Positions 1-7,376 of a stretch of 11,704 nt of DNA are shown here, one piece after another. The notes under the pieces were generated by a model. The model was given only the letters and a program-made list of their open reading frames with translations. It ran no database searches and had not been told where the DNA came from. The DNA is from an uncultured Duganella sp. GTDB lineage: Bacteria > Pseudomonadota > Gammaproteobacteria > Burkholderiales > Burkholderiaceae. Every line of letters begins with the position of its first letter. Within the stretch, counting starts at the first letter, position 1. The position numbers were made by a program, and so were the translations under genes. The stretch is from NCBI GenBank assembly GCA_946482335.1, contig CAMLRG010000167.1:1-11704 (forward strand), written 5' to 3'.

Positions 1-47
1 AGTGCGGCGACGTCAAGGTTTCCACGCCGGACATCAGTAAAGCGTGA
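1..47 (+). CDS. C-terminal end of an unidentified upstream gene (partial)
   Basis: In the frame whose first complete codon is at position 3, the window opens with an open stretch that reads CGDVKVSTPDISKA and stops at TGA 45-47. That stop overlaps the GTG start of the next gene in a GTGA arrangement typical of co-transcribed bacterial genes. The composition (Asp, Val, Lys, Ser, Thr) looks like a normal protein tail, unlike the Arg-rich readings of the other two frames. Only 14 residues are visible, so I cannot assign a family. The call rests on the overlap geometry and residue composition. Confidence 0.4.
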   Translation, partial: CGDVKVSTPDISKA

Positions 48-1189
48 TTCCACCCCAGGCTTTCGGATTCGCGCTTTTCCTCTTCTGTTATTACGCTTAC
101 GCCGGTACTTTTTCCACTTACGCCAGCCTGTATTTCCAGGGCAGGGGGATGTCGGTCGCGCAGATCGGGATCCTGATGTCGCTGATCCAGGTACTGCGCA
201 TTTTCGGCCCCAATGTGTGGGGCTATGTCGCGGACCACTCCGAGCGGCGCGTCTTCGTGCTGCGCCTGACCGGCGCCGCGGCGCTGGTATCGTTCTCGGG
301 CTTCCTCTTCGGCAGCACCTTCGCGCACTTCTTTGCGGCCATGGTGCTGCTTAACCTGTTCACCAGCGCCCAGGGCCCGATCTGCGAAGCGCTCATGCTG
401 TCGGAAATGCGCGGCGACCTGACGTATTACGGCCGCATCCGGCTGTGGGGGTCGATCGGCTTCATCGTCACGGTGATGCTGTCGTCCTTCCTGATGGATT
501 GGCAGGGCACCGATGCGCTGATCTGGTTCTGCGGCGTGCTGCTGGTTTTCGTGCTGGGCGCCGCCTTCAGGCTGAAGGAAGTGCCGCGCGTGAGCCACAG
601 CGGCAAGCCGCCGGCGCTGCTGGCCGTATTGCGCAAGAAGGAAGTCCTAGCCTTCTTTGCTTCCACCGCATTGATGGTCTCGGCGCACGCTTCGCTGTAC
701 ACCTTCTACTCGCTCTACCTGGAAAAGCAGGGCTACAGCAAAACCGTCACGGGCCTGATGTGGTCCGTCGGCGTGGTGGCGGAAGTGCTGTGCTTCTATT
801 ACCAGGCGCCCCTGTTCAAGCGCTGGGGCGCCCGGCGGCTGATGTATGCCTGCCTGGCCTTGGGCGTGCTGCGCTTTGCCATGATCGGCGCCGGCGCCCA
901 ATCGCTGGCCATGCTGGTGCTGGCGCAGCTGATGCACGCGGCGACGTTTGCCTTGCACCACTCGGCTTCCGTGCAGACGATGCAGCGCTGGTTCAGCGGG
1001 CCGTTGCAGGCGCGCGGGCAAGCGCTGTACATCAGCATTTCCTACGGTGTCGGCGCCAGCATTGGCAGCCTGGCGCTGACCCAGGTATGGGAAAGCGCGG
1101 GGCCGCCGGCCATCTACTACGTGGCATCGGGATTGGTGGCGGCGGCCGCCGTCGCCGCTGCGCTGAGCTACCGCTGGCAGCGGGACTGA
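44..1189 (+). CDS. MFS transporter, HcaT-like (3-phenylpropionate permease family)
   Basis: A 381-residue inner-membrane permease of the major facilitator superfamily. Hydrophobic segments along the whole length fit about 12 transmembrane helices. A motif-A-like cytoplasmic loop (VADHSERR, residues 62-69) follows helix 2. Strong HcaT-like landmarks are YYGRIRLWGS (128-137) and the WSVGVVAEV block (240-248) with the MIGA and QLMHAATF stretches after it; E. coli HcaT, as I recall it, has closely similar segments at the same places and a length near 379. The substrate is unknown: HcaT is linked to aromatic acid uptake, but no aromatic catabolic gene is visible here. The start is GTG at 44, directly before the first helix and overlapping the upstream stop (GTGA), which suggests translational coupling; no strong ribosome binding site is visible. 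The gene ends at 1189, exactly abutting the convergent HDOD gene. Confidence 0.85.
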   Translation: MIPPQAFGFALFLFCYYAYAGTFSTYASLYFQGRGMSVAQIGILMSLIQVLRIFGPNVWGYVADHSERRVFVLRLTGAAALVSFSGFLFGSTFAHFFAAMVLLNLFTSAQGPICEALMLSEMRGDLTYYGRIRLWGSIGFIVTVMLSSFLMDWQGTDALIWFCGVLLVFVLGAAFRLKEVPRVSHSGKPPALLAVLRKKEVLAFFASTALMVSAHASLYTFYSLYLEKQGYSKTVTGLMWSVGVVAEVLCFYYQAPLFKRWGARRLMYACLALGVLRFAMIGAGAQSLAMLVLAQLMHAATFALHHSASVQTMQRWFSGPLQARGQALYISISYGVGASIGSLALTQVWESAGPPAIYYVASGLVAAAAVAAALSYRWQRD

Positions 1190-2668
1190 TCAGGCAGCGC
1201 GGTTGACGGTGTCGACCTGATGGCGGCGCTCGGCCGCCTTCATCACCAGCCCACGGATGTCGTTCAGCAGCGAAAACTCGGTCGGGCTGAGATGGATGGC
1301 GGGGAAGGAATCGTCCCAGTCGCCGTACAGGAAACCGGTCGGCTGGCCGCTGGAGCACAGCGGCAGGATCACGAAGCTGCGCGCATCGCTGAGCGTATCA
1401 CGCCACCAGGCGGGCAGCTTGGCGGCGAATTTCGGATCGGCCGCATTCTCGATAAAGATCACGCGGTCGCTGCTGAGGGCGGCGTGGAACACATTCGGCT
1501 CATAAGCGTCCGGGAAGTGCATGGACGGCAGGTGCTCGCGCACGCCATCGCCCAGGCACATGCGCGCCCCATACTTGCCCTCGCGGCGGTTGCGCACGAA
1601 AGCGACCGCACGGCTGAACTGCAAGCCTTTGAACACGGTCTCCAGCGCGATCGATACCATCTGGCCCGGGCTGGCGCTTTCCAGCGAATCGCGCATGTCG
1701 GACAGGCCGCTGAGCAGGATATTGTTGCCGGCAGCGCGCTGGCGGGTTTGGGCCAGGACCTTGGCACGGCGCTCAGCCGGCTTCGATAGCGGGGCAATCG
1801 ACAGGTCGCTTGCCGCCACCACCTTGGCTTGCTCGATGGCCTGTGCCAACTGGTCGGTACTGACGCCGATCATCGCCGAATAGCGCGCCGTGATGCGCTT
1901 GACTTCGGCCGCGCCTTCTTCGCTGTCATGCCACAGGGCGCCGGCGCAAATGCTCGACATGGTGGACACGCCCGCCACCCAGTCTTCCTGGCTGAGCGGC
2001 TCGGCCGGCATGTCGCCGGACGGGGGCACCAGGGTGCGCATGCCCGAGATCAGGTTGGCCGGCAAGCCCCAATGCAGGGCGGCGGCGCGGCCGATATCCT
2101 GCAGGCTCAGGCCGAGCAGTTCGGCGGCAGCGACATCTTCCTTGCCTTCGCCGGCGGCCTGCTGCAGCGCGGTCCAGCGTTCGGGCATATAGAACGTCAC
2201 CATCATGCGGCCCAGCGTGTGCAGCATGGAACACACCACGGCCTCTTCGCCCTGGCGGCTCTGCGCGCTGGTCGACACTTCGCGTGCGACGATCCCGGCC
2301 AGCACGGCCTTTTCCATTTCGACGTGGGCCATGCCGGAGTCCGGCGACACCACCGACAGCTCCTCGATCAGTTTCAAGCCCAGCGCCAGGTGCCCGATCG
2401 CTTCGGTGCCCAGCACCAGCACGGCCTTGCTGACGGTGTTGATGTGCTGGCCGAAGGCCGAATACATGCCGCTGTTGGCCAGGCGCAGGACCTTCTGGGT
2501 CAGGACGGGGTCCGACAGCACGGTGCGCGCCATGTCGAATTCCTTCTCGTCCTCGCCGCGCATGGCGCCGAGGATGGAAGTGATGGCCTTGGCGAAGCCG
2601 GGCATGTCGCCCTGCATGCGAGTGCGCTCCCACAAGGTGGACAGGGTTTGTTCGCCGAGGGTGCTCAT
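1190..2668 (-). CDS. HDOD domain signalling protein with C-terminal GAF-like domain
   Basis: A 492-residue cytoplasmic protein with no membrane segment. Residues about 20-225 form an HDOD domain: the MPGFAKAIT opening, LSDPVLTQKVLRLANS (51-66), a KAVLVLG/AIGHLALG block (81-98), SMLHTLGRMM (147-156) and ALHWGLP (197-203). HDOD is related to HD phosphohydrolases but usually lacks the full metal-binding set, and is found in regulatory outputs of two-component and c-di-GMP signalling. After a linker rich in Ala and Arg, residues about 325-480 look like a GAF-type sensor fold (a MVSIALETVFKGL helix and a GFLYGDW strand). The ATG overlaps the stop of the upstream PAS-GGDEF-EAL gene by 4 bp (ATGA), so the two are almost certainly one coupled operon and probably share a pathway. 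Its stop abuts the MFS stop, leaving no room for a dedicated terminator. The ligand of the GAF-like part is unknown. Confidence 0.9.
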   Translation of the reverse strand: MSTLGEQTLSTLWERTRMQGDMPGFAKAITSILGAMRGEDEKEFDMARTVLSDPVLTQKVLRLANSGMYSAFGQHINTVSKAVLVLGTEAIGHLALGLKLIEELSVVSPDSGMAHVEMEKAVLAGIVAREVSTSAQSRQGEEAVVCSMLHTLGRMMVTFYMPERWTALQQAAGEGKEDVAAAELLGLSLQDIGRAAALHWGLPANLISGMRTLVPPSGDMPAEPLSQEDWVAGVSTMSSICAGALWHDSEEGAAEVKRITARYSAMIGVSTDQLAQAIEQAKVVAASDLSIAPLSKPAERRAKVLAQTRQRAAGNNILLSGLSDMRDSLESASPGQMVSIALETVFKGLQFSRAVAFVRNRREGKYGARMCLGDGVREHLPSMHFPDAYEPNVFHAALSSDRVIFIENAADPKFAAKLPAWWRDTLSDARSFVILPLCSSGQPTGFLYGDWDDSFPAIHLSPTEFSLLNDIRGLVMKAAERRHQVDTVNRAA

Positions 2669-4398
2669 TGGGCCACCTGCCGCAGTTCATCAGGCATCAG
2701 GGAGGCGTAGGTACGCTCCTTGAGCGCCGCCAGCGCGGTGTGCGCCGCCATCGGGCGGCCGGTCAGGAAACCTTGCACGTACTGGCAGCCGCGCTGGGCG
2801 ACATACGCCATCTGTTCCTCGGTCTCGACGCCTTCCGCGACCACGGACAAGTCCAGGTGCTTGGCCAGATCGAGAACGGCATTGCAGATCGCGCCATCCT
2901 TTTCCGAGCCGGGCAGGTCGCGGATGAAGGTGCGGTCGATCTTCAGTACGGAAATCGGGAAGCGCTTCAGGTAGGACAGCGACGAATAGCCGGTCCCGAA
3001 GTCGTCGATAGCGATGCGCGCGCGGCGCTCGGCCATCTTCGACAGGATCACTTCGGCGTGCGCCGGATCGATCATCAGCGTGCCTTCAGTAATTTCTAAC
3101 ACCAATTGGTCACCAGGCAGGCCGGAAAAGGCCAGTGCATCGTCGAGGACATCGAGGAATTTATCGTTGCGGAACTGTCGGGGGCTGATATTAACAGAAA
3201 TATAAAGCGGCCGTTTGGCCACTTCCTCGAAGTGTTTCAGCTGCACGCATGCCGATTTCAGCGCCCAGGCGCCGAGCAGGTTGATCAGGCCGTTGGTTTC
3301 CGCGATCGGGATGAAGCGGCCCGGCGGCACCATGCCCAGGGTAGGGTGCTTCCAGCGCATCAGGGTTTCGAAGCCCTCGATTTCGCGCGTGCCGGAATTG
3401 ACGATAGGCTGGTAATACAGCAGGAATTCGCCTTCGCGCACCGCCTGGAACATGGCCGCTTCCAGCGAAATATCGTGTTCGGGCGGGCCGCTCTGGCGCT
3501 GGCTGTACACCACGCAGCGGGCTTTGCCGGTGTCCTTGGCGCGCGACATGGCGGCGTCGGCCAGCGCGATCAGGCGCACTTCGTCTTCCGCATGTTCGGG
3601 ATAAACCGACACGCCGAGCGAAGCGCTGACGTAGATCGTATGCTGTTCGATCTCGAAAGGCGATTGCAGCGTCGCCAGCAGGCGGCCGGTGACCAGCTTG
3701 ATCTGCGCCTCGTTATGGGTGCCCGGCAGCACCGCGACAAACTCGTCGCCGCCCACGCGCGCCAGGGTATCGCTGTCGCGCAGGGTCTTGCGCAGGCGGG
3801 CCGCCGCCATTTTCAGCACGGCGTCGCCGACCGGATGGCCGAGGCCATCGTTGACCTTCTTGAAGCTGTCCAGGCCGATGGTGGCGACGGCGAAGCCCTG
3901 GCCCGAGCGGCGGGCCTGGGCGATGGTCATGCGCAGGCGGTCCGACAGCAGCAGGCGGTTCGGCAATTCGGTCAAGCCATCATGGGTGGCCATATGGCGC
4001 AAGCGCTCTTCGGTCGCATGCTGGGCTGTCATGTCGCGGCCGACGATCAGCAGTTCATAAGCCTTGTTGGCGGTGGCATAGCTGCTGACGCGCAATTCAA
4101 ACCAGACTTCCTGCTCGGGGGTTTTGAGGCGGAGTTCGGCGCGGTGGGCGCCGCGGGCCTGGATCGATTCGGACAGGGCCGACTTCAGCGCGGCGTGGTC
4201 GAGGTCGCAGATAAAGGCCAGGAAGGGCTGGCCTTCCATGCTCTGGCCGTTGCGCAGCAGGTTGGCGGCGCGCTGGCTGGCGAAAAGAATCTGACCCATC
4301 AGGTTCAGCCTGAACACGACATCGCCCGCTTCCTCGAGCACGAGGTTGGCCTCATGTTGTGTTGTCGCTAAGGGCACTGTTGGGGAGCTGGAAAGCAT
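2665..4398 (-). CDS. PAS-GGDEF-EAL protein, probable c-di-GMP phosphodiesterase
   Basis: A 577-residue soluble three-domain regulator of cyclic di-GMP. The PAS sensor spans about 15-128, GGDEF about 135-298 and EAL about 308-565. The GGDEF motif is intact (216-220), with an inhibitory I-site RxxD (207-210) five residues before it. However, the first Asp of the usual DxD metal site is Gly (IGLDSFKKVND, Gly175; codon GGC, one base from GAC), which argues against cyclase activity. The EAL domain has the expected catalytic set: Glu344 in an ETL variant of the signature, Arg348, Asn403, Glu435 and Glu438, Asp465-Asp466 in DDFGTGYSS, Lys486, Glu522 and Glu525, and Gln542. The best guess is a phosphodiesterase with a GTP-binding or degenerate GGDEF regulatory domain. 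It is the first gene of an operon with the HDOD protein (4-bp overlap). The ATG at 4398 has a modest upstream GAG. No transmembrane segment is seen, so it senses a cytoplasmic signal. Confidence 0.93.
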   Translation of the reverse strand: MLSSSPTVPLATTQHEANLVLEEAGDVVFRLNLMGQILFASQRAANLLRNGQSMEGQPFLAFICDLDHAALKSALSESIQARGAHRAELRLKTPEQEVWFELRVSSYATANKAYELLIVGRDMTAQHATEERLRHMATHDGLTELPNRLLLSDRLRMTIAQARRSGQGFAVATIGLDSFKKVNDGLGHPVGDAVLKMAAARLRKTLRDSDTLARVGGDEFVAVLPGTHNEAQIKLVTGRLLATLQSPFEIEQHTIYVSASLGVSVYPEHAEDEVRLIALADAAMSRAKDTGKARCVVYSQRQSGPPEHDISLEAAMFQAVREGEFLLYYQPIVNSGTREIEGFETLMRWKHPTLGMVPPGRFIPIAETNGLINLLGAWALKSACVQLKHFEEVAKRPLYISVNISPRQFRNDKFLDVLDDALAFSGLPGDQLVLEITEGTLMIDPAHAEVILSKMAERRARIAIDDFGTGYSSLSYLKRFPISVLKIDRTFIRDLPGSEKDGAICNAVLDLAKHLDLSVVAEGVETEEQMAYVAQRGCQYVQGFLTGRPMAAHTALAALKERTYASLMPDELRQVAQ

Positions 4399-4450
4399 TG
4401 TTGCGCTCGATTCTTTCTCTTCAGGTCGTAACCAGGAAGAAATGTATCAT

Positions 4451-4474
4451 TGAAAGCTCATGTTTCACATGAAA
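4451..4474. promoter_or_regulatory. Triple TGAAA/TTTCA half-site cluster (possible operator)
   Basis: TGAAA (4451-4455), TTTCA (4463-4467) and TGAAA (4470-4474) alternate in orientation, with spacers of 7 and 2 bp. This gives two overlapping inverted repeats in the leader of the PAS-GGDEF-EAL gene. The arms are short (5 bp) and the region is AT-rich, so chance is possible. No known regulator is assigned. Confidence 0.25.
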
Positions 4475-4549
4475 AACGCCAAGATTAGTGCATGTTTTTA
4501 AGAAATTTGTTGCCTCGGATCAGTTTTGGCTGGAAATGGCAGAGTTTTG

Positions 4550-4565
4550 ATGCTTTATTAAGCAT
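4550..4565. promoter_or_regulatory. Perfect palindrome ATGCTT-N4-AAGCAT upstream of aidB
   Basis: The sequence ATGCTTTATTAAGCAT has perfect 6-bp arms around a 4-bp AT spacer and lies about 80 bp before the aidB start codon. Its size and symmetry suit a dimeric helix-turn-helix repressor or activator. The cognate protein is unknown, and no regulator gene lies beside aidB. Confidence 0.3.
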
Positions 4566-4643
4566 ATTTGCTCTTCGTTGAGCCTTGCTACTGCTGAAAG
4601 TTTGCGCTAGCCTCGCGGTACAGGGGCAGCTGAGGAGAGCGAA

Positions 4644-6326
4644 ATGAACCGCTTCGACACGCACGAGGTTTTCAATCAGGTCGCGCCGTTTGCTAACGTC
4701 AATCTGTTTACTTGCGATACCGCGCTGCGCGAAGCGCTCGAGCGGGAAGGCGGCGGTCACGCCACTGCCTCGCTGATGGAGTTGGGGGCGGAATTGGGCG
4801 CCGAGGCCATGCAGGAGCTGGCGCGGCAAGCCAACCAACATCCCCCGGTGCTGAAGAATTTCGACCGCAGCGGACGCCGCATCGATGAAGTCGAATTTCA
4901 CCCGGCCTGGCATGCCTTGATGGAAAAGCTGGTTGCCGCCGGCGCCCACGCCTCGCCATGGGAAGGCAAGCACCCGCATCACGGCGCCCAGGTGGCGCGC
5001 GCCGCGCGCTACATCCTGTTCGGGCAAGTGGAGAACGGCACGCAATGCCCGGTCACCATGACCTATGCCAGCGTACCGGCGCTGCGCCAGAGCCCCGGGC
5101 TGGCCGCGCGCTGGCTGCCCAAGATCCTGTCGCGCGTCTACGATCCCAGCCCGCTGCCGATCGAGGAGAAACGCGGTGCGCTGATCGGCATGGGCATGAC
5201 CGAAAAGCAGGGCGGTTCCGACCTGCGCGCCAATACCACGCAGGCCGAAGCGGTATCCGCGGCGGACGTGCGCGAACTGTTCGGCGCCGACAGCGAGCCG
5301 GTGTACCGCCTGACCGGCCACAAATGGTTTTTCTCGGCGCCGCAATGCGATGCGCACCTGGTGCTGGCGCAGGCCGGCGAGGCGGGCCTCAGCTGCTTCC
5401 TGGTGCCGCGCTTCCTGCCGGACGGCGAGCGCAACCAGGTGCGCGTGCAACGCCTCAAGGAGAAGCTGGGCAATAAATCGAATGCCTCGTCCGAAGTGGA
5501 ATTCACCGGCGCTTACGGCTGGCTGCTGGGCCCGTTGGGGCGCGGCGTGCCGACCATCCTGGAAATGGGCAACCATACCCGGCTCGATTGCGTCCTCGGG
5601 ACCGCCGGCATCATGCGCGCCGCGCTGACCCAGGTGCTGCACCATGCGCGCCGCCGCAGCGCCTTCGGCAAGCCATTGTCCGAGCAGCCGCTGATGCAGA
5701 ACGTGCTGGCCGACCTGGCGCTGGAATCGGAGGCGGCAACTGTGTTCGCAATGCGCCTGGCGCGCTGCTTCGACCATATGGACAATCCGGCGGAAGCCTT
5801 GCTGGCGCGGCTGTTGACGCCGGCCGGCAAATACTGGATCTGCAAGCGCGGCCCCGGTTTCGGTGCCGAAGCGATGGAAGTGCTGGGCGGCAGCGGCTAT
5901 GTGGAAGAGAGCGCGCTGGCACGGCTGTACCGCGAATTGCCGGTCAATTCAATCTGGGAAGGTTCCGGCAATGTGATGTGCCTGGACTTGCTGCGCGCCT
6001 TGTCGAAAAGCGGCCAGGCCCTGGAAGTGCTGGCCGCTGAACTGGGCGAGGGCAGCCACGCCGATCCCGACTACGTGCGCTTCACTGCGGAATTGCTGGC
6101 CGACTTGCCGACGGCGCGCGACGACCAGTTTGGCGCGCGCCACCTGGCCGAGCGCATCGTACTGGCAGTGCAGGCGGGTTTGCTGCTGCGCCACGCGCCG
6201 GGCTTTGTCAGCGCCGCCTTCGTGGCGTCGCGGCTGGCGCGTGAGCCGGGCGGGGCGTATGGAAGGTTGCCCGCTGGAACTAACTGTGAAGCCATTCTAC
6301 AGCGGGCGCTGGTGGAAAATGCCTGA
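4644..6326 (+). CDS. aidB: AidB-type acyl-CoA dehydrogenase (alkylation response flavoprotein)
   Basis: A 560-residue FAD protein of the AidB subgroup of acyl-CoA dehydrogenases. The N-terminal THEVFNQVAPFANVNLF, the flavin-site segment GMGMTEKQGGSDL (182-194), GHKWFFSAPQ (225-234), LKEKLGNKSNAS (271-282) and the C-terminal signature GGSGYVEESALARLYRELP (415-433) followed by NSIWEGSGNVMCLD all match E. coli AidB as I recall it. AidB belongs to the Ada adaptive response to DNA alkylation, binds DNA through its C-terminal domain, and may inactivate alkylating agents. Its natural enzymatic substrate is uncertain. The ATG at 4644 has a clear ribosome binding site (GGAG about 10 bases upstream). 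The last 110 residues are much less AidB-like than the rest and hold few Lys residues. It looks monocistronic: divergent from the c-di-GMP operon, with upp following after 42 bp and having its own promoter candidate. No Ada-type box was recognised upstream. Confidence 0.92.
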   Translation: MNRFDTHEVFNQVAPFANVNLFTCDTALREALEREGGGHATASLMELGAELGAEAMQELARQANQHPPVLKNFDRSGRRIDEVEFHPAWHALMEKLVAAGAHASPWEGKHPHHGAQVARAARYILFGQVENGTQCPVTMTYASVPALRQSPGLAARWLPKILSRVYDPSPLPIEEKRGALIGMGMTEKQGGSDLRANTTQAEAVSAADVRELFGADSEPVYRLTGHKWFFSAPQCDAHLVLAQAGEAGLSCFLVPRFLPDGERNQVRVQRLKEKLGNKSNASSEVEFTGAYGWLLGPLGRGVPTILEMGNHTRLDCVLGTAGIMRAALTQVLHHARRRSAFGKPLSEQPLMQNVLADLALESEAATVFAMRLARCFDHMDNPAEALLARLLTPAGKYWICKRGPGFGAEAMEVLGGSGYVEESALARLYRELPVNSIWEGSGNVMCLDLLRALSKSGQALEVLAAELGEGSHADPDYVRFTAELLADLPTARDDQFGARHLAERIVLAVQAGLLLRHAPGFVSAAFVASRLAREPGGAYGRLPAGTNCEAILQRALVENA

Positions 6327-6329
6327 GGC

Positions 6330-6338
6330 TGGGATAAT
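6330..6338 (+). promoter_or_regulatory. Extended -10 promoter candidate for upp
   Basis: TGGGATAAT gives an extended -10 (TG at 6330-6331, then GATAAT at 6333-6338), 4 bp after the aidB stop. A -35 near 6310-6315 (TGGTGG) is poor, as extended -10 promoters allow. A start near 6345 would leave a leader of about 24 nt before upp. A second TATACA (6345-6350) is a weaker alternative. Confidence 0.4.
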
Positions 6339-6368
6339 GCGCGCTATACACCGATTCCAGAACCAAAC

Positions 6369-7019
6369 ATGAAACAAGACCCGCGCTTTCCCAACCTGTT
6401 CATTACCGACCACCCGCTGATCCAGCACAAGCTGAGCCATATGCGCGACAAGGCGACGTCCACGCGCACCTTCCGCGAACTGCTGAAAGAGATCACTTTG
6501 CTGATGGGTTACGAAATCACCCGTGACCTGCCGCTGACCACGCGCGAGATCGAAACCCCGCTGCAAACCATCCAGGCACCCGTGATCGCCGGCCGCAAGC
6601 TGGCCGTGGTGCCGATCCTGCGTGCCGGTGTCGGCATGAGCGACGGGCTGCTGAACCTGGTGCCATCGGCCCGCGTCGGCCATATCGGCGTGTTCCGCGA
6701 TCCGGAAACCCATCAGCCGGTGGAATACCTGGTGCGCCTGCCCGACCTGGCCGACCGTACCTTTATCCTGTGCGACCCGATGGTGGCAACCGGCAATTCG
6801 GCCGTCCACGCGGTCGACGTGCTGAAAAAGCGCGGCGTGGCCGACGACCAGATCATCTTCCTGGCCCTGGTGGCAGCACCGGAAGGCATCGAAGTGTTCC
6901 AGACGGCGCACCCGAACGTGAAGATCTTCTGCGCCTCGCTCGACTCCCACCTCAACGAGCACGCCTACATCATGCCCGGCCTGGGCGACGCGGGCGACCG
7001 CATCTTCGGCACCAAGTAA
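6369..7019 (+). CDS. upp: Uracil phosphoribosyltransferase
   Basis: This 216-residue cytosolic enzyme converts uracil and PRPP to UMP and pyrophosphate (pyrimidine salvage). Recognisable parts are [17 protein letters not shown] (77-93), the PRPP-binding loop [10 protein letters not shown] (136-145; the usual loop has ATGGS, so Gly is Asn here), the ALVAAPEGI strand (166-174) and the C-terminal uracil-binding segment [14 protein letters not shown] (203-216). It is slightly longer than the E. coli enzyme (208 residues) because of the N-terminus. The ATG at 6369 fits the family start, although the upstream ribosome binding site is weak. It is followed 3 bp later by the Hpt gene, so the two are probably co-transcribed. 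Confidence 0.96.
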   Translation: MKQDPRFPNLFITDHPLIQHKLSHMRDKATSTRTFRELLKEITLLMGYEITRDLPLTTREIETPLQTIQAPVIAGRKLAVVPILRAGVGMSDGLLNLVPSARVGHIGVFRDPETHQPVEYLVRLPDLADRTFILCDPMVATGNSAVHAVDVLKKRGVADDQIIFLALVAAPEGIEVFQTAHPNVKIFCASLDSHLNEHAYIMPGLGDAGDRIFGTK

Positions 7020-7022
7020 GCC

Positions 7023-7376
7023 ATGGCCACCCCAGCCGACCCAGCATTCCAGGACCGGCTGCAGGCTTTGCGCGACAAATATGCCGCCAGCGTTCCGGAA
7101 CGGATGGCGGCAATCCGGGAAGCCCTGGCGTTATGCCAGGGCGCATTGACCCCTCCCCATATCGAACAATTGCACCATGCGCTGCACTATGTGGCCGGTT
7201 CCGCCGGCTCATTCGGGCTGCACGTCCTGGGCAATGAGGCGCGCCGCGTCGAAGAGAGGGTGCGCGCCGTGATGGAAAACGGTGCCGCGTGGGATGACAT
7301 CGGCGCGGCCGTCGAGGCGCTGTTGCAATGGGCCGACAAGGATTTTCGCGCTGAAAGATTTGCCGCGCACGATTGA
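7023..7376 (+). CDS. Small stand-alone Hpt (histidine phosphotransfer) domain protein
   Basis: A 117-residue protein that is nearly all one helical domain. Residues 48-80 read as the Hpt core: LHHALHYVAGSAGSFG followed by LGNEARRVEERV, matching the family pattern H-x-L-K-G-x-A-x3-G with a later LE pair. His55 is therefore the likely phosphorylated residue, with Gly59 four residues on. The Lys usually next to that Gly is Ala58 here, and His51 and His52 lie close by. Hpt proteins relay phosphate between response regulator receivers in multistep phosphorelays. It starts 3 bp after upp with little ribosome binding site, implying translational coupling. No kinase or receiver gene lies within the window, so its partners are elsewhere. 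Its stop codon lies inside the FNR-like box at 7373-7386. Confidence 0.7.
   Translation: MATPADPAFQDRLQALRDKYAASVPERMAAIREALALCQGALTPPHIEQLHHALHYVAGSAGSFGLHVLGNEARRVEERVRAVMENGAAWDDIGAAVEALLQWADKDFRAERFAAHD

Larger units (their letters stand above)
4399..4643. promoter_or_regulatory. Divergent regulatory region between the c-di-GMP operon and aidB
   Basis: This 245-bp gene-free stretch is clearly richer in A and T than the flanking genes and must hold the promoters of both divergent units. It contains a run of three TGAAA/TTTCA half-sites (4451-4474) and a separate palindrome (4550-4565), each listed on its own. I found no convincing -35/-10 pair for either direction; the best for aidB is TTGCTA (4585-4590) with TAGCCT (4608-4613), which is weak. 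No Ada-box-like or FNR-like sequence stands out. Confidence 0.6.

Noticed and set aside
1829..2710. Plus-strand open frame of 293 codons opposite the HDOD gene
   Set aside because: A shadow of the HDOD coding sequence, rich in His, Gln, Gly and Ala, without motifs or a ribosome binding site.
3106..4371. Long plus-strand open frame of 421 codons opposite the PAS-GGDEF-EAL gene
   Set aside because: It mirrors a real gene with intact GGDEF and EAL motifs. Its translation is rich in His, Gln, Arg and Ala with no recognisable domain, as expected of antisense frames in GC-rich DNA.
4399..4643. Search for an Ada-type box upstream of aidB
   Set aside because: No AAT-N6-GCAA-like or AAAGCGCA-like sequence was found on either strand by eye.
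4485..5777. Minus-strand open frame of 430 codons opposite aidB
   Set aside because: Antisense to a clearly conserved aidB, with low-complexity His/Gln/Arg-rich translation and no family resemblance.
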